Of a stretch of 64,000 bases of DNA, positions 1-12,320 are shown piece after piece. The position numbers were made by a program, and so were the translations under genes. The stretch covers positions 14,302,471 to 14,366,470 of the forward strand of contig NC_089319.1 in NCBI RefSeq assembly GCF_036669915.1, read 5' to 3'. The notes under the pieces were generated by a model that was not told the origin of the DNA, made no database searches, and saw only the letters and a program-made list of their open reading frames with translations. Within the stretch, counting starts at the first letter, position 1. Every line of letters starts with the position of its first letter. Source of the DNA: Pocillopora verrucosa. Taxonomy: Eukaryota; Cnidaria; Anthozoa; Scleractinia; Pocilloporidae.

Positions 1-1209
1 GCAGACCTAAAGCTAGCCATACATCCCTTAATTTGTCATCAGGTGCTTGGTGATTGCATATACCGGTCGTTTGTCGGGGGTAAGCCGAGCTAAATTATGC
101 TAATTTGGACGACTTACTATTCTTATCGACTTCTTTCGTTACTCACAACTGATTTAATCGGGTTGCTGCTTGCTCGGTTCGGGACCGTATGTCATCCTGG
201 ATAACAGCATTCGAATTTAACATGTTCTAAAAACTTCTCTCATTCGATCCGCTTTAGTTTAGTTCACTTCGGGTACGTGAAACAATCTTCCTGGCTCAAC
301 ATAACGTTTGGTGCAAAGCCTGTCTCCTCTGGAAATGTCTGCGCTAAAACCCTGGTGCAAAGTTTAACCCCAGCTCAAAAAACAGTACTTTTCTAGTTAC
401 CATGGCCTATGAAGAGGTCAGAACCAAGACACTGACCTGGGATGGGACTAAATTACACTAACTCTGTTCTTGTGGAATATTCCTATATATGCGATAAATT
501 GTGGGAATAATTATTCAACCTTTGGAATAATATCACATAAGAAAATGAAAAAAATAAGTTTTTTCCATGATTACCTTCTCCATGAGACTAAGATTTCACT
601 CCATTACTGAATTTCTTTCATTGTATTTTCACAGTCTGCATATTACATGTGCATCTGTATTTTCAATCAAGGGAAATCTAAATATGTTTTTACAACACCT
701 GAAAGCCTAGATCACAGCCAACAATACAATAAAAAATCAATCAATCTGCAGAAGTTTCCTGACTGTCTGGCTGGGCATCAGGCAAAGCTTTCTCTTCATT
801 TCCTGTTGTTTCAGGATATGGTATTCCACTATTTATTCGAGAGATGCTACTTAGTAGATTAGTACTTGATTCCATGCTGATAAATTAGATATTTTTTTAT
901 CTTTTACTTTGAGAACTCATTTTCTGTAGGTATAAATACATGGAAAGGCCACTTTTGACCTTCAAAGTAATTAAATGCAAGGCGACAGTTCTTATTATCC
1001 TAGTGATTATCAATGTCATGCAACGTAACGCCATTGGAAACATGTCGGGGGTGCTGAAACATACCCGCGTAGAAACCGCAAATGAAATAATGATGTCGTT
1101 AAATTAAAGAAAGAAATCCCGCGTTTCAAAATGAGCGGAAAGAAATGTAGGTTGAATGATCTCACGTCTGTCAGTTTGCATGTGTCGCCTACCAGATGAG
1201 TAAACTTCA
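1..1209. other. no gene recognised
   Basis: AT-rich sequence with only short open frames lacking family features or convincing splice signals. I see no repeat here that recurs elsewhere in the window. Confidence 0.5.
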
Positions 1210-4200
1210 TTACCGATGTGAAGACCAGAAAAGGAAAGTGAGGGTCATGGGCTTTGGTGGTATATCGAGGCTAAGGTCTTCACACATGTGCTGCAACATG
1301 GGTAGCTTCAAGATCTTCAAAGAGTCATCGAGCGCCATTACACAAAGATCGTACTGATCGTAGATCAGGGGATGGTCAAGTTGTATTGACGCGACAGTCT
1401 CCTTTGCCTCGCTAAAATTACTCTCCTCTTGAGCTGCTCGGATATCAGCCTCATCAGGATCTCTCTGGTGTGCTAAGGCACTCTGTCTTGAGAAGAAGGA
1501 GGAGATCTGGATGGTTGTGAAAAATTCCGATGACTGGAATAGTTGTGCACCATCGGTGCCCCGGGCACGCCGCATTTCTCGAGCAACTACCTCTGCGTCA
1601 AGCTTGTGACCTGTCGTCTGCCCTATTCGAAATTTAGATAAAAGGTACGACTTTTGCTTTTCACTGAACCTGTAAGCCTTCCTTACTTCTCTAAGAGCCC
1701 ATCCTTCTTTCAGAGAAACACGAGAATCTTCCCGTCGTACAGGGGCTTGAAGCGATGGCAGCTTTCCCACACCTTCCTCCAAATATGATTTGTAGTCAAT
1801 TTTTGCCAAGTCCATTACAGAATCTTTTCTGGTACCCTGGTGCATTTCTCAAGTAACAAGAGCTTTTCTAAGGCTGAAAGCCTTTGAAAAACACGAGTGC
1901 AGCCGTCTTGAGGACATGAATACACCCCTGCTGCCTGGCTACGTTCTATGTAAGCTATCTCTTCAGCCACATTTTCTTCCCCTGACGATTTGTGGGGGGT
2001 ACTTTTATAGGAACGGAAATCTCCAGCGGAAAATGATGGCTGCAGAATCCCTTGTCCAGGACCTTCAAACGAAATAAGAGAAATATAAATATGACAGCCA
2101 CACAGCTAAGAAATAATTATCTTGCATCAACGCGTAACCCTCCAGGGCAGCTCACGACAGAATACAGTGTAAGAGGGGTTTAAAATACTAACCCTTTTTT
2201 CTTGTGTTTTGTTCGTTTGAACAGCGTTTTGTAAACATTTAACCTCTTATGGAAAGTCTTTTATGATGCATTGCGGATAAAATTTTTCCCTTATTAATAG
2301 AAACCTTACAGAACAGACTGTCATAAACTAGCAGGAAGGCCTAGGCTCATTCAAGAACCATTAACTCACCAGAAGAGGATTTTTCTATTTTGATCACTTT
2401 CCCTTGGCCGACGGAATATGCGCGCCAACAGGAAATAGAGCCCACTGAACTAAACTCAAAGTTGTTCAACTTGGTGATTTCTGCAATGGTTTGCGCATCT
2501 TCTGGCGTTTCTTCGATGGTATCCAGAGAAACCACTCGTATACCTTCCAAACTGCCATGGGATAGCAGAGCTTCCTTCAGGTCGCTGGCGGTGCAGACAT
2601 CATGACCTTCATTAATAAACGCCCTAATGTGGCTTTTACAGCTCGCACCTAGTCGATCTGCAGCCCCTTTCCCGCCTTGAGGGTCGCTGAAATCAACGCG
2701 GAATATCTTCACTCCGGTGTTCGCTGAAATTTCTTGGCACTTCGTTAACGTGCGGGAGGAGTGGTAGCAGCCGGCGTTATCTTGCCTGAAGTAGGCCTTG
2801 CTGATTTCAGGATACTCTTGCTTCAATGTGGCTAGAACATGTTGCATAATCGCGGTAACAGCAGAACTTCCTTGGGTACAGGTCTGAATCACATGGATAA
2901 AGGCTTGCCACAGTAGCACACCCTCTATCCGTCTGTATACCACAGATATGTGCCAAGAAATACCAAATCAGTCTGTCTGTGACTCGCGGTATCTCTGAGG
3001 CAAGAACTGCATGGCCCAGTCATTTACAATGAATACTGTTCCAGAATTAAGGGCATCGATGACGTCCAAAGGAGCCTGATCTTGATGGGTCGACCTCAGC
3101 AAATGGCACTTCCATGACTGGATGGCAAGTGTACCAGAGCTAACGAGAAACAAAGCTTCGTCTTTGTCTTCTTCTGTGGTAAAAGATGCTTCATCGACCG
3201 CAGTAGATATGTCGTTCAGGGTATAATGCAAGCTTTCACATTGGTCACAGAGCTTGTCATGGTTGTGTTTGCATTGCTGCCGCAGGTCAGAATCTTCGGT
3301 GTCACTCAGAGCAAATACACTGCAATGACTTGCAACGAGAGAAGAAGACCTCACGTGAACCTGAGTGAAAATAGGAAACACAGCTTTACACAAAGCATGG
3401 ATTACCATGTTACTGCAACATTAACGACAAAAACTATATGCAATATGTATGCTTCATGTTATCTAAATCGAATAACCTCAATAATTTGAGAAGATTAAAT
3501 CTATTACAAGCATAATTTATACTGATAAAAAACGAATACCAAGAGCAAAAACCGACGTATATTACCCGGTCAGGTGGACCTGTCATCGGAACGGTTTTTT
3601 TCATGCTATACTTCCATCCATTTGTGAAATAAGATCACCCTGCTTGAAAAATATAATCCAATTTTTTTGGAACTCTCGGTTGCTTACCTTGAAATCCCCC
3701 TTCAGGTAGAATTTGGCCACCTTTAGTGATTTCACGTATCGCACTTGCCACCCCTTTCCAAGACCAAGCTCCCCCAGTTGAAGAACCAAGCCTTCTAGTT
3801 AATCGAACGCACGCGCCCCGTTTGCTGCGAAATAGTCAAGGCCTTGGAGAGACTTTCTGGTCGAGGTCTTGCATTCATTTAGAACACGCAGCATCGTCCG
3901 CTCGCTGAACGCCTCAAATCCAGACTCTTTGCAGTATTGGGTATACTGACGCACTATCCTTTGCGGTATCATGGTGCGAATAACATTAGGTACTTCAACC
4001 AGATGTCCGGGGGAGAGCTTCAGTGTTTTTTGTCCAAATGGCAGATCTTGCACCAAATGGGGGCTTGTTATATAAGATAAGAAGTGATGAAGTTGTCTTG
4101 GGTCGACTCTTATCTTTGATGAAGGCTGGGGGTCACTGAAGCGCCGCTTCCGTGCCGAAGACGATGCAGATTAGCTATGGTAAAATGATATCTACTTAGG

Positions 4201-6005
4201 CCAGGTATGAATCTCGAGATAACATTATAATTAAAAACACCACATATCATCCAAAGAATTTGCCGTCTTGTGTCCCACCCATGGGCTTTGTCATATGCCT
4301 CGGTTAAGACCTGGAGGTAGCATTTGGAAGTTTTGGAGAGTTCGTCCAGCCCGAGTGCTTCGTTCATGGCAGGATAAGAGACAACTGCTTGCCAAAGAGA
4401 ACCTGCACAACTGGGTGCTAGGTCGTGGAGCACAGAAGAAAAAATCTCTGCGGTTCGTCTAGTATACCGAAGCTTAGTGCTATCACTGGCCTTTTCTAAC
4501 TCAACCCAAGGTTGAGAGACAGGTTAAATGTTTTTGGACACCAGGTACTGGTTCAACTTTTCACGGGAATTTGGCTTTGAGGTGATGCTCTCTTCACTCG
4601 TTGAGGAGACGAGGCTTGCAGTATCGGGACTGAGAAACGTCTCGTCATCCTTCAACCCCTGGGATGATATTTCCTGAAACATCAAGTCTGTCTCTAGACT
4701 ATCAGAAGATGACTCACTGCCAACACTTGATTCCTCTCCTGGACGGTCTGTTTCCATCTCATGAACCTACGAAAAGGTTTGCTCTATAAGAATCAAATCT
4801 CTAAAACCGATTTCTTTGTATATGTTTATAGGGAATCAGTTTCGGGTTGTAAAAAATCTCAGCACCAGGTACTCTTGCGGGACATCCAGAAAACAAACAA
4901 ATGTGGGACAGGAATTAGCCTACCAAAGTGCGGTATAGCACCCCACCCCTTCCCCACCCCTCAAATAAAAAAAAGACCAAAAAGCAGTGAGTTTTACTAA
5001 TCAACGAAGGAGCCTTGTTCCAGATTAACAACTGTGTTTGCCTGAAGGGCTTTTTCACGTTTTTTTTCTTCCTCGATTTTTTTTCCAATTTTTATGCTCT
5101 TCTAAAAATGAATCTTTTCCTTATAAAAAAACAAGATTGAGATCATCAATTCATATTTGAAGCTCACCATTGTCTGCTGTTCAGGTATATGCACCACTCG
5201 AGGCTCTTTGGGGGTAGACACAGTACTTGCTCCAGGGCCCTCCGCCGGCGTCTGTTCATCTGCAACTTGCCCACAGATAAACTCGTCGCATCGCCTACAA
5301 ATTGCTTTTAAAAAAAAAGCAGAGTAAATAGCTCATATCAATTACTATTTCTAGGTATAAAGTAATCAATATGTCATTGATTAATGGATTATCAGCTACT
5401 CAGACAAGAAAACAACGTTGGCAATATAAATTGCAAAGTTTCCTCACAAATATAAAATTTGCTAGCTTGAGAAAGTTGAAACTTATGGTGCTTTTTTTAT
5501 TGTGTAAGGTATTACAAATAAACCTGAGAAAAAGCTATTTCATGAGAACATTTATCAACAGAAGCAATTCAACTTACGCGACCCAACTGGAACTAAGGTG
5601 TTGGTGTTGCAAAAAATATACATCGATTTTCGGCTATCCACACGGTTGCTTCCTTTGGCACTTGAGGACTTATGTGTCGCTAGATCCTTGGGAATTGCAC
5701 AAAGGGTTTTCCTAGTCCCCCAACGTATGCCAAAGTCTGCTCTATGGCGTGGGCAAATAGTCAGGGTAAGATGTTTTTGCTCAAATGAGAAAACACCTGT
5801 AAAAAATACAACACCAATTAAATCTGTTGCAGCACTCATTCATAAGCACAATAAAGTTACCTGAAAACACACAAAATCAATATTTACCGGCTCTGGCTAA
5901 TAGCAGCTTCATTTCAGTTCTAGAACCTTCATCTGCACTCAGTCCAAGAGTCGATAGATGTCCAGTTACATCTTTCGTGCAATCCTCGAGAGTAATGCAT
6001 TCCAC
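1210..6005 (-). pseudogene. decayed six-exon copy of an unnamed multi-copy cnidarian/fish gene family (C2H2-like finger; RNase-H/DDE-like core)
   Basis: Six exons keep GT-AG sites and matching phases: 6005-5888, 5796-5578, 5304-5168, 4766-3688, 3360-2370 and 2062-1210. Exon 2 has CPRHRADFGIRWG, exon 3 the cysteine pairs CRRC and FIC, exon 4 GWDTRR and TRKSLQGLDYFA, exon 5 FRQDNAGCYH and DPQGGKGAADR, exon 6 a finger-like CPQDGC. I remember these blocks together in large, uncharacterised predicted-protein families of corals and fish. The acidic spacing in exon 5 hints at an RNase-H-like fold, but I cannot assign a function. Damage: in-frame stops at about 4524 (TAA), 3799 (TAA) and 2968 (TGA at an expected Trp), a frameshift near 4110-4130 and another near 1815-1830. 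Retained introns mean copying as DNA, not retroposition. The 5' end is unclear. Confidence 0.8.
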
Positions 6006-7216
6006 CTAACCAGGATAATCAGGAGATCGCCCGCAAGGGGTCACCTTACCAACTAGCGTTATATAGCAACAGAGAGCCATGAAATGACAAGAAATAATAA
6101 CTTCTGATGAGAGCACGTATGAAAGCTGAAGACTCGCCCGTGAAATAACTTTCCTTAGATCTGTTACGAAATTTCAACCATTTGTGCAAGAGCTTCGCGG
6201 GCAGTGATGACGTGACAGGCCTTACCACGAGAGAAAATTGTGTTTGAATTACAGCATCTTGGTCAAGATGGTGCGAAATGTTGGAAGCTCAATGAAAATA
6301 CATCTGAGATTGAAGTATAATAGTGTTATCGTGTAGTTATCAGACCTTGAGTAAAGTTTTTGTTTTCAGTCTTTGGTATATTTCATGATGACATCCCATT
6401 TAGGGTCTCGTGTGGTGCGGCCAGTGTTTGTTGGGACTGGATGTCGATTAATTATGATAAATAGGAACAATTTGCGTTAATACACTGAACTGCTTGTAAA
6501 GAATGCTGTTCTCCTACTGTATTCGCTGGAATTCTTGATTTATATATACATATATATCTAAAACAAACTAAAACAAAGCCCTTGCAGCTGAAATGTTTAA
6601 GAGTCATTCAACAGACTGATCGATTGTCACAATTTTCGTAATCGTAATACGTGTAATGGTGATCGATGAAATGACTGTGAGAACATTTTCGACGGTGATT
6701 TTACTTCCTCTCAGCTCTCACACAACTCTGAATGTACAATTTCCCTATAACTCAATATTTTGTGGAATACAAGCCAAACATTTCCAGGACAAAAGTTTTT
6801 GTTTGAGGGTGTTGCTAAGAGGACTTAAAAATTCTCAGTGTCAATGTTTACAGAAAAACTAACATAGTGAAAATGGATGGGAAAACTTTTTTATATCGTG
6901 TGAAGTTTGGTGTTAATTGAATTCATTTTAAGCCTTCAACGGAGCTTGGTTTTTGCAGTGAATTTTGGACAATTTGAGAAGCGGAAAACCGCACTTAAAC
7001 CGCGTTTTCAAATTTTCGCCAATTTCTAAAAATTTAATAATCGTCGGAACTTTTAAACTTGATTTTTGAAAATAGTTTACCAAAGGGTATCGTTGGGCAA
7101 AATATGAGCAATCCACTAAGATGGTCGTTGACGGACGATTCTCGATCCTAACAGGCAGCCATTCTTAAATAATTACCTAAATGAAAACCTATAATTTTTT
7201 TAACTACCTACTTCCT
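6006..7216. other. no gene recognised
   Basis: AT-rich. The minus-strand frame at 6046-6228 ends in a donor-like GTAAGG, but its phase does not fit the exon at 6005, so I do not count it as a first exon. Confidence 0.45.
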
Positions 7217-7426
7217 TTAACCCTTCATCTACCATGTGTGACCAAGGCAGAATTTCTCCTTACACCATCAATACAATATCAACCAGACAAGCGATTTGAA
7301 TACATAAAAATATTAATTAGGGAATTATTTCTTGAGCTAATACCAAATTTTCAAAACTAAAATCACAAGAACTTTATGGCAGAGAGTGGGGACAATTACT
7401 AATGAGATCTTGGGGTTAAAGGGTTA
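7217..7426. mobile_element. MITE, TTAA-bounded, piggyBac-like ends (copy 1)
   Basis: Starts TTAACCCTTCATCTACCATG and ends with GGGGTTAAAGGGTTA, giving CCCTTtAacTCCC-like inverted ends next to TTAA. It contains no ORF. The arrangement resembles the TTAA target of piggyBac transposons, which is an inference from ends only. The neighbouring copy at 7516-7726 shares the ends and internal blocks such as 'caaccagacaag'. Confidence 0.65.
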
Positions 7427-7515
7427 CTTGCGCTCCAGAAGGAGTAAACAGTATATAAGGGAAAGGAAAAAAGTTCTTAAAACATTCTATGTTAAATGAA
7501 ACTTTGTTATGAATG

Positions 7516-7726
7516 TTAACTCTTTAACTCCCATGAATGACCAAGACAATTTTTCCTTACAATATCTATACAATTATCAACCAGACAAGTGATGACAATG
7601 AAGAGAAATACCAATCTGGGGGAAAGTTAGTTGATCAAATACTAAACTCTCTGAACTAACATTATAAGAATTGTAAGGTTAACAGTAGGGAGCATTTCAA
7701 ATTTGATCTAAGAGTTAAAGGGTTAA
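7516..7726. mobile_element. MITE, TTAA-bounded, piggyBac-like ends (copy 2)
   Basis: TTAACTCTTTAACTCCCATG at the left and GAGTTAAAGGGTTAA at the right form short inverted ends. It lies in the same orientation as copy 1 with about 90 bp between them. Non-coding. Confidence 0.65.
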
Positions 7727-7768
7727 TTGGGATGGCAACCAAAACATCTGTAAACTATAATAACAATT

Positions 7769-8075
7769 ACGTGAATGAAAGTGATCCTCGCAGTACTGTG
7801 CACTACTTAGGCAGTAGTGAAAGTAAGGCCTGAAAAAAATTCAGGCCTGTACGGGATTTGAACCCATACCTCTGCGATACCGGTGCAGCGCTCTACCAAC
7901 TGAGCTAACAAGCCAACTGGGAGCTGATCATGATGTTGGTTCTAAATAAACCCGTGAAGTGATGAAATAAACGGTTAGGAATATATGAAAGTCATATATT
8001 TGAACTGCGGATGAAGACGTGAATGAAAGTGATCCTGCAGTAATGTGCACTACTTAAGCAGTAGTGAAAATGAGA
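7769..8075 (-). repeat. tRNA-derived repeat unit flanked by duplicated body sequence
   Basis: A tRNA-like core (7843-7914, minus) is flanked on both sides by the same block, 'gtgaatgaaagtgatcct' followed by 'gtgcactactta' and 'cagtagtgaaa' (7774-7828 and 8022-8070). The pattern is one and a bit units of a SINE-like tandem. Related units occur at 9550-9790 and 54996-55310. Confidence 0.7.
7843..7914 (-). tRNA. tRNA-like sequence, Thr(GGT)-like anticodon, probably a SINE head
   Basis: Read on the minus strand it has a GGCTTGT acceptor arm pairing with ACAGGCC, a D arm (GCTCAGTTGGTAGAGC) and a T arm with GGTTCAAATCC, i.e. good A and B boxes. The anticodon loop reads CCGGTAT, with C where U33 should be and a mismatch closing the stem. 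One or two bases are missing from the variable region. It sits inside a dispersed repeat, so it is more likely tRNA-derived than a working tRNA gene. Confidence 0.5.
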
Positions 8076-9549
8076 CAACAATTAATAACAATTACCTTTC
8101 CATCTAAAATAAAACATACTGAAGTATATTAATTAATTTAACTCACCCAGTTTGAGTGTAGAATCCTAAATCTAATTAATTTACTTAGGAAAAAATTAAA
8201 AGTTCAAGGTGTTTTTCCTGCTTCTGTCATTCTAAATATCACAAACAATCACACCACCTCTTCAATTTTATATTTTTGATTGTGTGTACTTTTTCTTATC
8301 TATTCTTAGTATCTATCTTTTACCAGCTTACATCTGAGAAGAATCAAGTCTACTCTGGTAATTAGACACATTGCAGACAAACCTTACAACTGATTAAATT
8401 TTGTTTGAGTAAAAACGTGAAGGGCAATAGAGGAAGTTACCTGACACAATCCAAGTTTCCCTTCTTAAGTATTCTGTGATGTTTTTTGTATCTTATGGTA
8501 AACTGAGTTTATAGTTTACCTCATTTCACTGTCTTCTGTTCATTTGTTTATTTGCTTTCCTAACAACATTGACTATTATTGGCGACAATTGCGAGAAGCA
8601 TATTAACTGTGTACAGTTATTGACATATTAATCCCTGAGAGTGACTAGCATCTAATTTTTCTTTTCAATATCATTCCTAAATCGAGCATTTAGGTCATGA
8701 GAATGAAGGAAATTATATTCAACTGAAGAACCTCTTGCTTGTTAAACAAATTCTCCTTAGCATATTAGGAAACGTATAGAGGACATGGAGAATATGCATA
8801 CTGATGTTAGGATGTAAACGGTGAAAGATATTATGTAATCAGTATTTTTTATGTAAAGTATTGCTTGAATATATAATTGTGGTTAGTGCAAGTGCCTTGT
8901 AACATCCTTCTATGGTCTTTTACTCTTCCACCTTGGAGGTTGCCTTTTTGGACATAAAAATGGAAGTGCCTTTAGTTGAATTTGGGCACAAAGATCAACA
9001 AAGAACAACAGCCACACTTAAAAATCTTTTAAAGACACCTCTACAATGATAGGTACATATATATATTTAAGCGAAGCATGTCAAGTATTAGGGTATGATT
9101 GTCAATTAGATTTTCATTACCTTAATTGTGTATTTCGCAACATTTTATTAGATTCATACAACCTCATTGAATTATACTTTCAGTTACGACTGTTTGATTG
9201 ACTGTGAGATTGATCGGGATTTTGATCGTTGATGGTGGTTCGTGGTCGATTGCCTTCAAGAAAAAAAAATTCGTGTAACTATACAACTTTGGTTTGTTAT
9301 TCTCCAGTCTCGATCCGTAAAATGGCCCCCAAAAACCACGTTAACCGCGTCTCAGAGCGACATTCCTCGGAGTCCTGGGAATTAGCGTTTTTTTGGTCAA
9401 CGCAAGCGTTACACAACTTATCTTTCTAAATTTGTCAAGATAGCACAAATAGAGCAGGACTAGCTTAAATGGTTCAACCAGACCAAGTCCATAACTCACT
9501 TGAATGCTTCAACATTACAATCTGTACTGTCTACCATAGTTGATTTAAA
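8076..9549. other. no gene recognised
   Basis: AT-rich, short random frames only. Confidence 0.5.
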
Positions 9550-9790
9550 CGCCTTAGAATATAAAGTGTTATATTTGAACTGCGGATAAAGACGTGAATG
9601 AAAATGATCCTCGAAGTAGTGTGCACTACTTGAGCAGTAGTGAAAATAAGGCCTAAAAAAAAAAATTTAAAAAAAAAGGCCTATACGGGATTTGAACCTA
9701 TGACCTCTCCAATGCCGATGAAGCGGTCTACCAACTGAGCTAACAACCCAACTGGGAACTGGTCAAGATGTTGGTTCCAAATAAACCCGC
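9550..9790 (-). repeat. tRNA-derived repeat unit (second copy)
   Basis: Same order as the 7.8-kb unit: 'ttgaactgcggat', the 'gtgcactactt' block, an A-rich linker, a tRNA-like core at 9677-9750 on the minus strand, then the 'aactgggaactgg' tail with 'ttggttccaaataaaccc'. The tRNA-like core has diverged further in the anticodon arm and acceptor stem. Confidence 0.65.
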
Positions 9791-10029
9791 CGTACGGACG
9801 ACTTTTTGGTGCAATGAAACCCTGGTGATACCCTTTCCCTTGGTCTATTACGCTGAACCACGAGCTACCACCTTAACTTACAACAGTTTCCTGAACGCGT
9901 GAGATTAGGAACAGTGCAGCGCAGCGCAGCGTCCCGCCTTTCTTTTGAACACACACACCCAGAGAGGAGTAGAATGATCGTGACCTGGTAAAGAACTGTT
10001 TGTTTTAATAAATGCTCAATACAGTTCTT

Positions 10030-10760
10030 TACTTCTTGATCCAGAGGTCATGGGATTGAGACATAATTTCGCTGAACAGGTGTACTGGTTCACAGGTCAA
10101 TGTCCCATTTGTAGACTTTCCATGCACCCCATATCATCCTCATTCTTTGGAAAAGATACTGCCTCCTCTTTGAGCAAGTTACTAACTACTTCTCGCTGTT
10201 CACTTGTAAGACCATACAAATCAACTTTAAGGAAAACATCTGACTCCTGCAGCAGTTCTCCTACTTTCTCTGTTCCGGCAACCGTATGCCCGTCAGCTCA
10301 GGTTTCAACATGCTGCACTCTCTAGTTCTGCGAATTAGACCTCCATGGGCGCAACATACTCAGCCAGTTGCAATCTTCCTCATTGGGTACGGTTCTAGGG
10401 AAGTCTTCGTTCCACCTATCCGTTCTAAGTATCAAGTGTAATCAGGAACGGAGTGTACTTTTTGCTTCTCCTCTGTGGAATAAAGGAGCTGCATTCTCAC
10501 ATCTGCCCGTCCAATAAAAGGAATCTTAGTCCTATTAGCCGCCATCAAGTCAAATCCTACGTTGATCCACTCTGATATATCTTTTACTGCAGTCCCTGAG
10601 AGGTTTTCCCACAACATGCCATTCGTAATTATTAATACTTCGGAAACCAGTGTCCCAAAGAGCACTCATTTTACCATCATTCAAAAGACACTTGAGGAGA
10701 AATTTTATCCAAGAAGATTCACAAGTTTTGCCTACAGTGTAGGTATCAAGGGCCAATAAA
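10030..10760 (-). pseudogene. Ty3/gypsy-type pol remnant: retropepsin and linker to reverse transcriptase
   Basis: Two overlapping minus-strand frames (10756-10550 and 10665-10432) together hold an aspartic protease signature. ALWDTG carries the catalytic Asp, and further on comes DLMAANRTKIPFIG, the usual second half of coral gypsy proteases. Downstream, 10320-10110 reads as LYGLTSEQREVV and NEDDMGCMESLQM, the conserved linker before the reverse transcriptase. Frameshifts and stops separate the pieces, and no RT palm motif follows. Integrase remnants of the same general class and strand lie at 16760-17500 and 21760-22117. Confidence 0.7.
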
Positions 10761-11429
10761 TACTGTTTTTTAGGTGGGTACCCTTTGTGATAGCTCTTTT
10801 CTTAATTGACACATCTTCATGCGATCAGGTCGCTGTTCCTTTTGTCATTGTTAAAAGCAGTATCATACCACCTGGCACTGGGAGCAAAGTCGAAGCGAAA
10901 CTTAGCTTTTCGCCTCGGCGCAACAGTTACATCAATGGGACATTCGTGGGATGTCGACTACTTCCGGCCCTGTCCTAGCAGCCAGCTCTCGCGAAAAATA
11001 AATATCAACAGACATAAAGTCAATTTTCAAGCACACATTTGCGAAACTAGAAACTCTCCCAACCCCAACCCCCCCCCAAGAAGTGATGTAGTCCACAAAA
11101 AGAGATATCCCAAAGCATGCGTCTGACTCTGAATTAATCGACAAAAAGTCCGAAACAAATCCAGGCTGATAAGGGCTTAGTTCACAAGGAAAGATCGACA
11201 CCCAATTCCAAAGTCAAGGCACCAGCAACAATGCAGATCATTAGACCTTGCTTTTTCGAAGTACTCGGCTTGTAGAAGTCGGAAAGCCACCATTCTTTCG
11301 GATCAAGATCCTAATTATGTACCTTTTTGTAATGTTGCAAGGTCTAATTGGTATTAGGAAAAATTGTGTTTGCCGTATCCTTAACTCGGTTATTAAAGCT
11401 GCATTTCAGTCGAGTGGCTGTGTTCTATT
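10761..11429. other. no gene recognised
   Basis: Several short overlapping frames with no recognisable domain. This may be the 5' part of the decayed gypsy element on the minus strand, but I cannot support that. Confidence 0.35.
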
Positions 11430-11605
11430 CGCTTGATGAATCTCTTTACCTGCTTGATATTTCCCCACAGCGTAGTCATGCCTCTTCTCCAGCATTTTAA
11501 GATTATTCTGATCTCCCCTCAGATACTTTGCGAGTTAGCTTCGACTAACAAGGCAGTGGCTTTAATGAGTGCTCCTCCAATCACTATTGCTATGCTTGCC
11601 ATTTT
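11430..11605 (-). pseudogene. short remnant of a small hydrophobic-start protein
   Basis: Minus-strand ATG at 11602 opens MASIAIVIGGALIKATALLV, a hydrophobic stretch, and runs into a stop after about 30 residues. I remember similar starts in small proteins of large cnidarian mobile elements, but this is a memory-based guess. It could be chance. Confidence 0.25.
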
Positions 11606-11654
11606 GTTTACCTTTAACATAATTTTCGAGAATGGTCGACAAACACAAGCTGCA

Positions 11655-12320
11655 TGAGCTAGTTTGAATGGCTCAACTGGTTTACTAGTCAAACTGGGGA
11701 AGATAAATAAAGTGCAGTATCTATTTTAATTGGTTGAAGGAGTTCAAGATGGGAAAACTAAGTTAAATGAACTTGCTTAACTTGCTTTAGTTAACCAACT
11801 CTAAAAACTGCACAATCTAGCTGAATTGGCTGAAGTAGTTAAAATAGTAAAAAATAGTGAAAAAATAGTGAACCCATTTAAGACAGTTAAACTAAACAAC
11901 TTGTACAATCTATTTTTATTTATTAAAGTAGTTAAAATGGTTAAACAAGCTTAACAGGTTCGATTGCACATTTGCACAATCTAGCCATAATGTTCATTTT
12001 GTTAAAGTGCGTACGACCCGAAGTCCTTTTTTGCATTTTTTTTTCGGTTAGGTGCACCTAGAAATAATCAGCAATCAGCCTAGTTCTTTTTGACCTTTTT
12101 TTTTGCGCATTGAAAGTACGATTTGGCAGCCAAAGAGTGTTCCTATTAAGCGCGCGGCTAAAATGATCCGTTACATAGCTGTGACGTAGAAGAGTGTAAG
12201 GACACATTGGCATTTATGGTGGGAAAAGGATGAGTCTGTAAGAAAGAACAAACCTATTGCGTAGCCGGAGCGCCAGATGATGTTAGCTACGAGAAGAATA
12301 TACGTATATCGGGTATTTCA
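11655..12320 (+). repeat. degenerate satellite block plus conserved tail (copy 1)
   Basis: From 11655 to about 12000 short units such as 'gttcaactggtt', 'agttaaaatagt' and 'gcacaatctagct' recur imperfectly. The block leads into a unique-looking tail (about 12070-12320) with 'ttacatagctgtgacgtag' and 'tatatcgggtatttc'. Block and tail recur in the same order at 20640-21460. Confidence 0.7.

Noticed and set aside
2390..2605. 71-codon plus-strand frame
   Set aside because: Antisense to exon 5 of the minus-strand pseudogene; no independent support.
6046..6228. First exon of the degraded minus-strand gene
   Set aside because: The donor-like site is present, but its phase would put the exon at 6005 out of frame.
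7843..7914. Functional tRNA-Thr gene
   Set aside because: Anticodon loop lacks U33, the stem is mismatched, bases are missing, and it lies inside a repeat with two further copies in the window.
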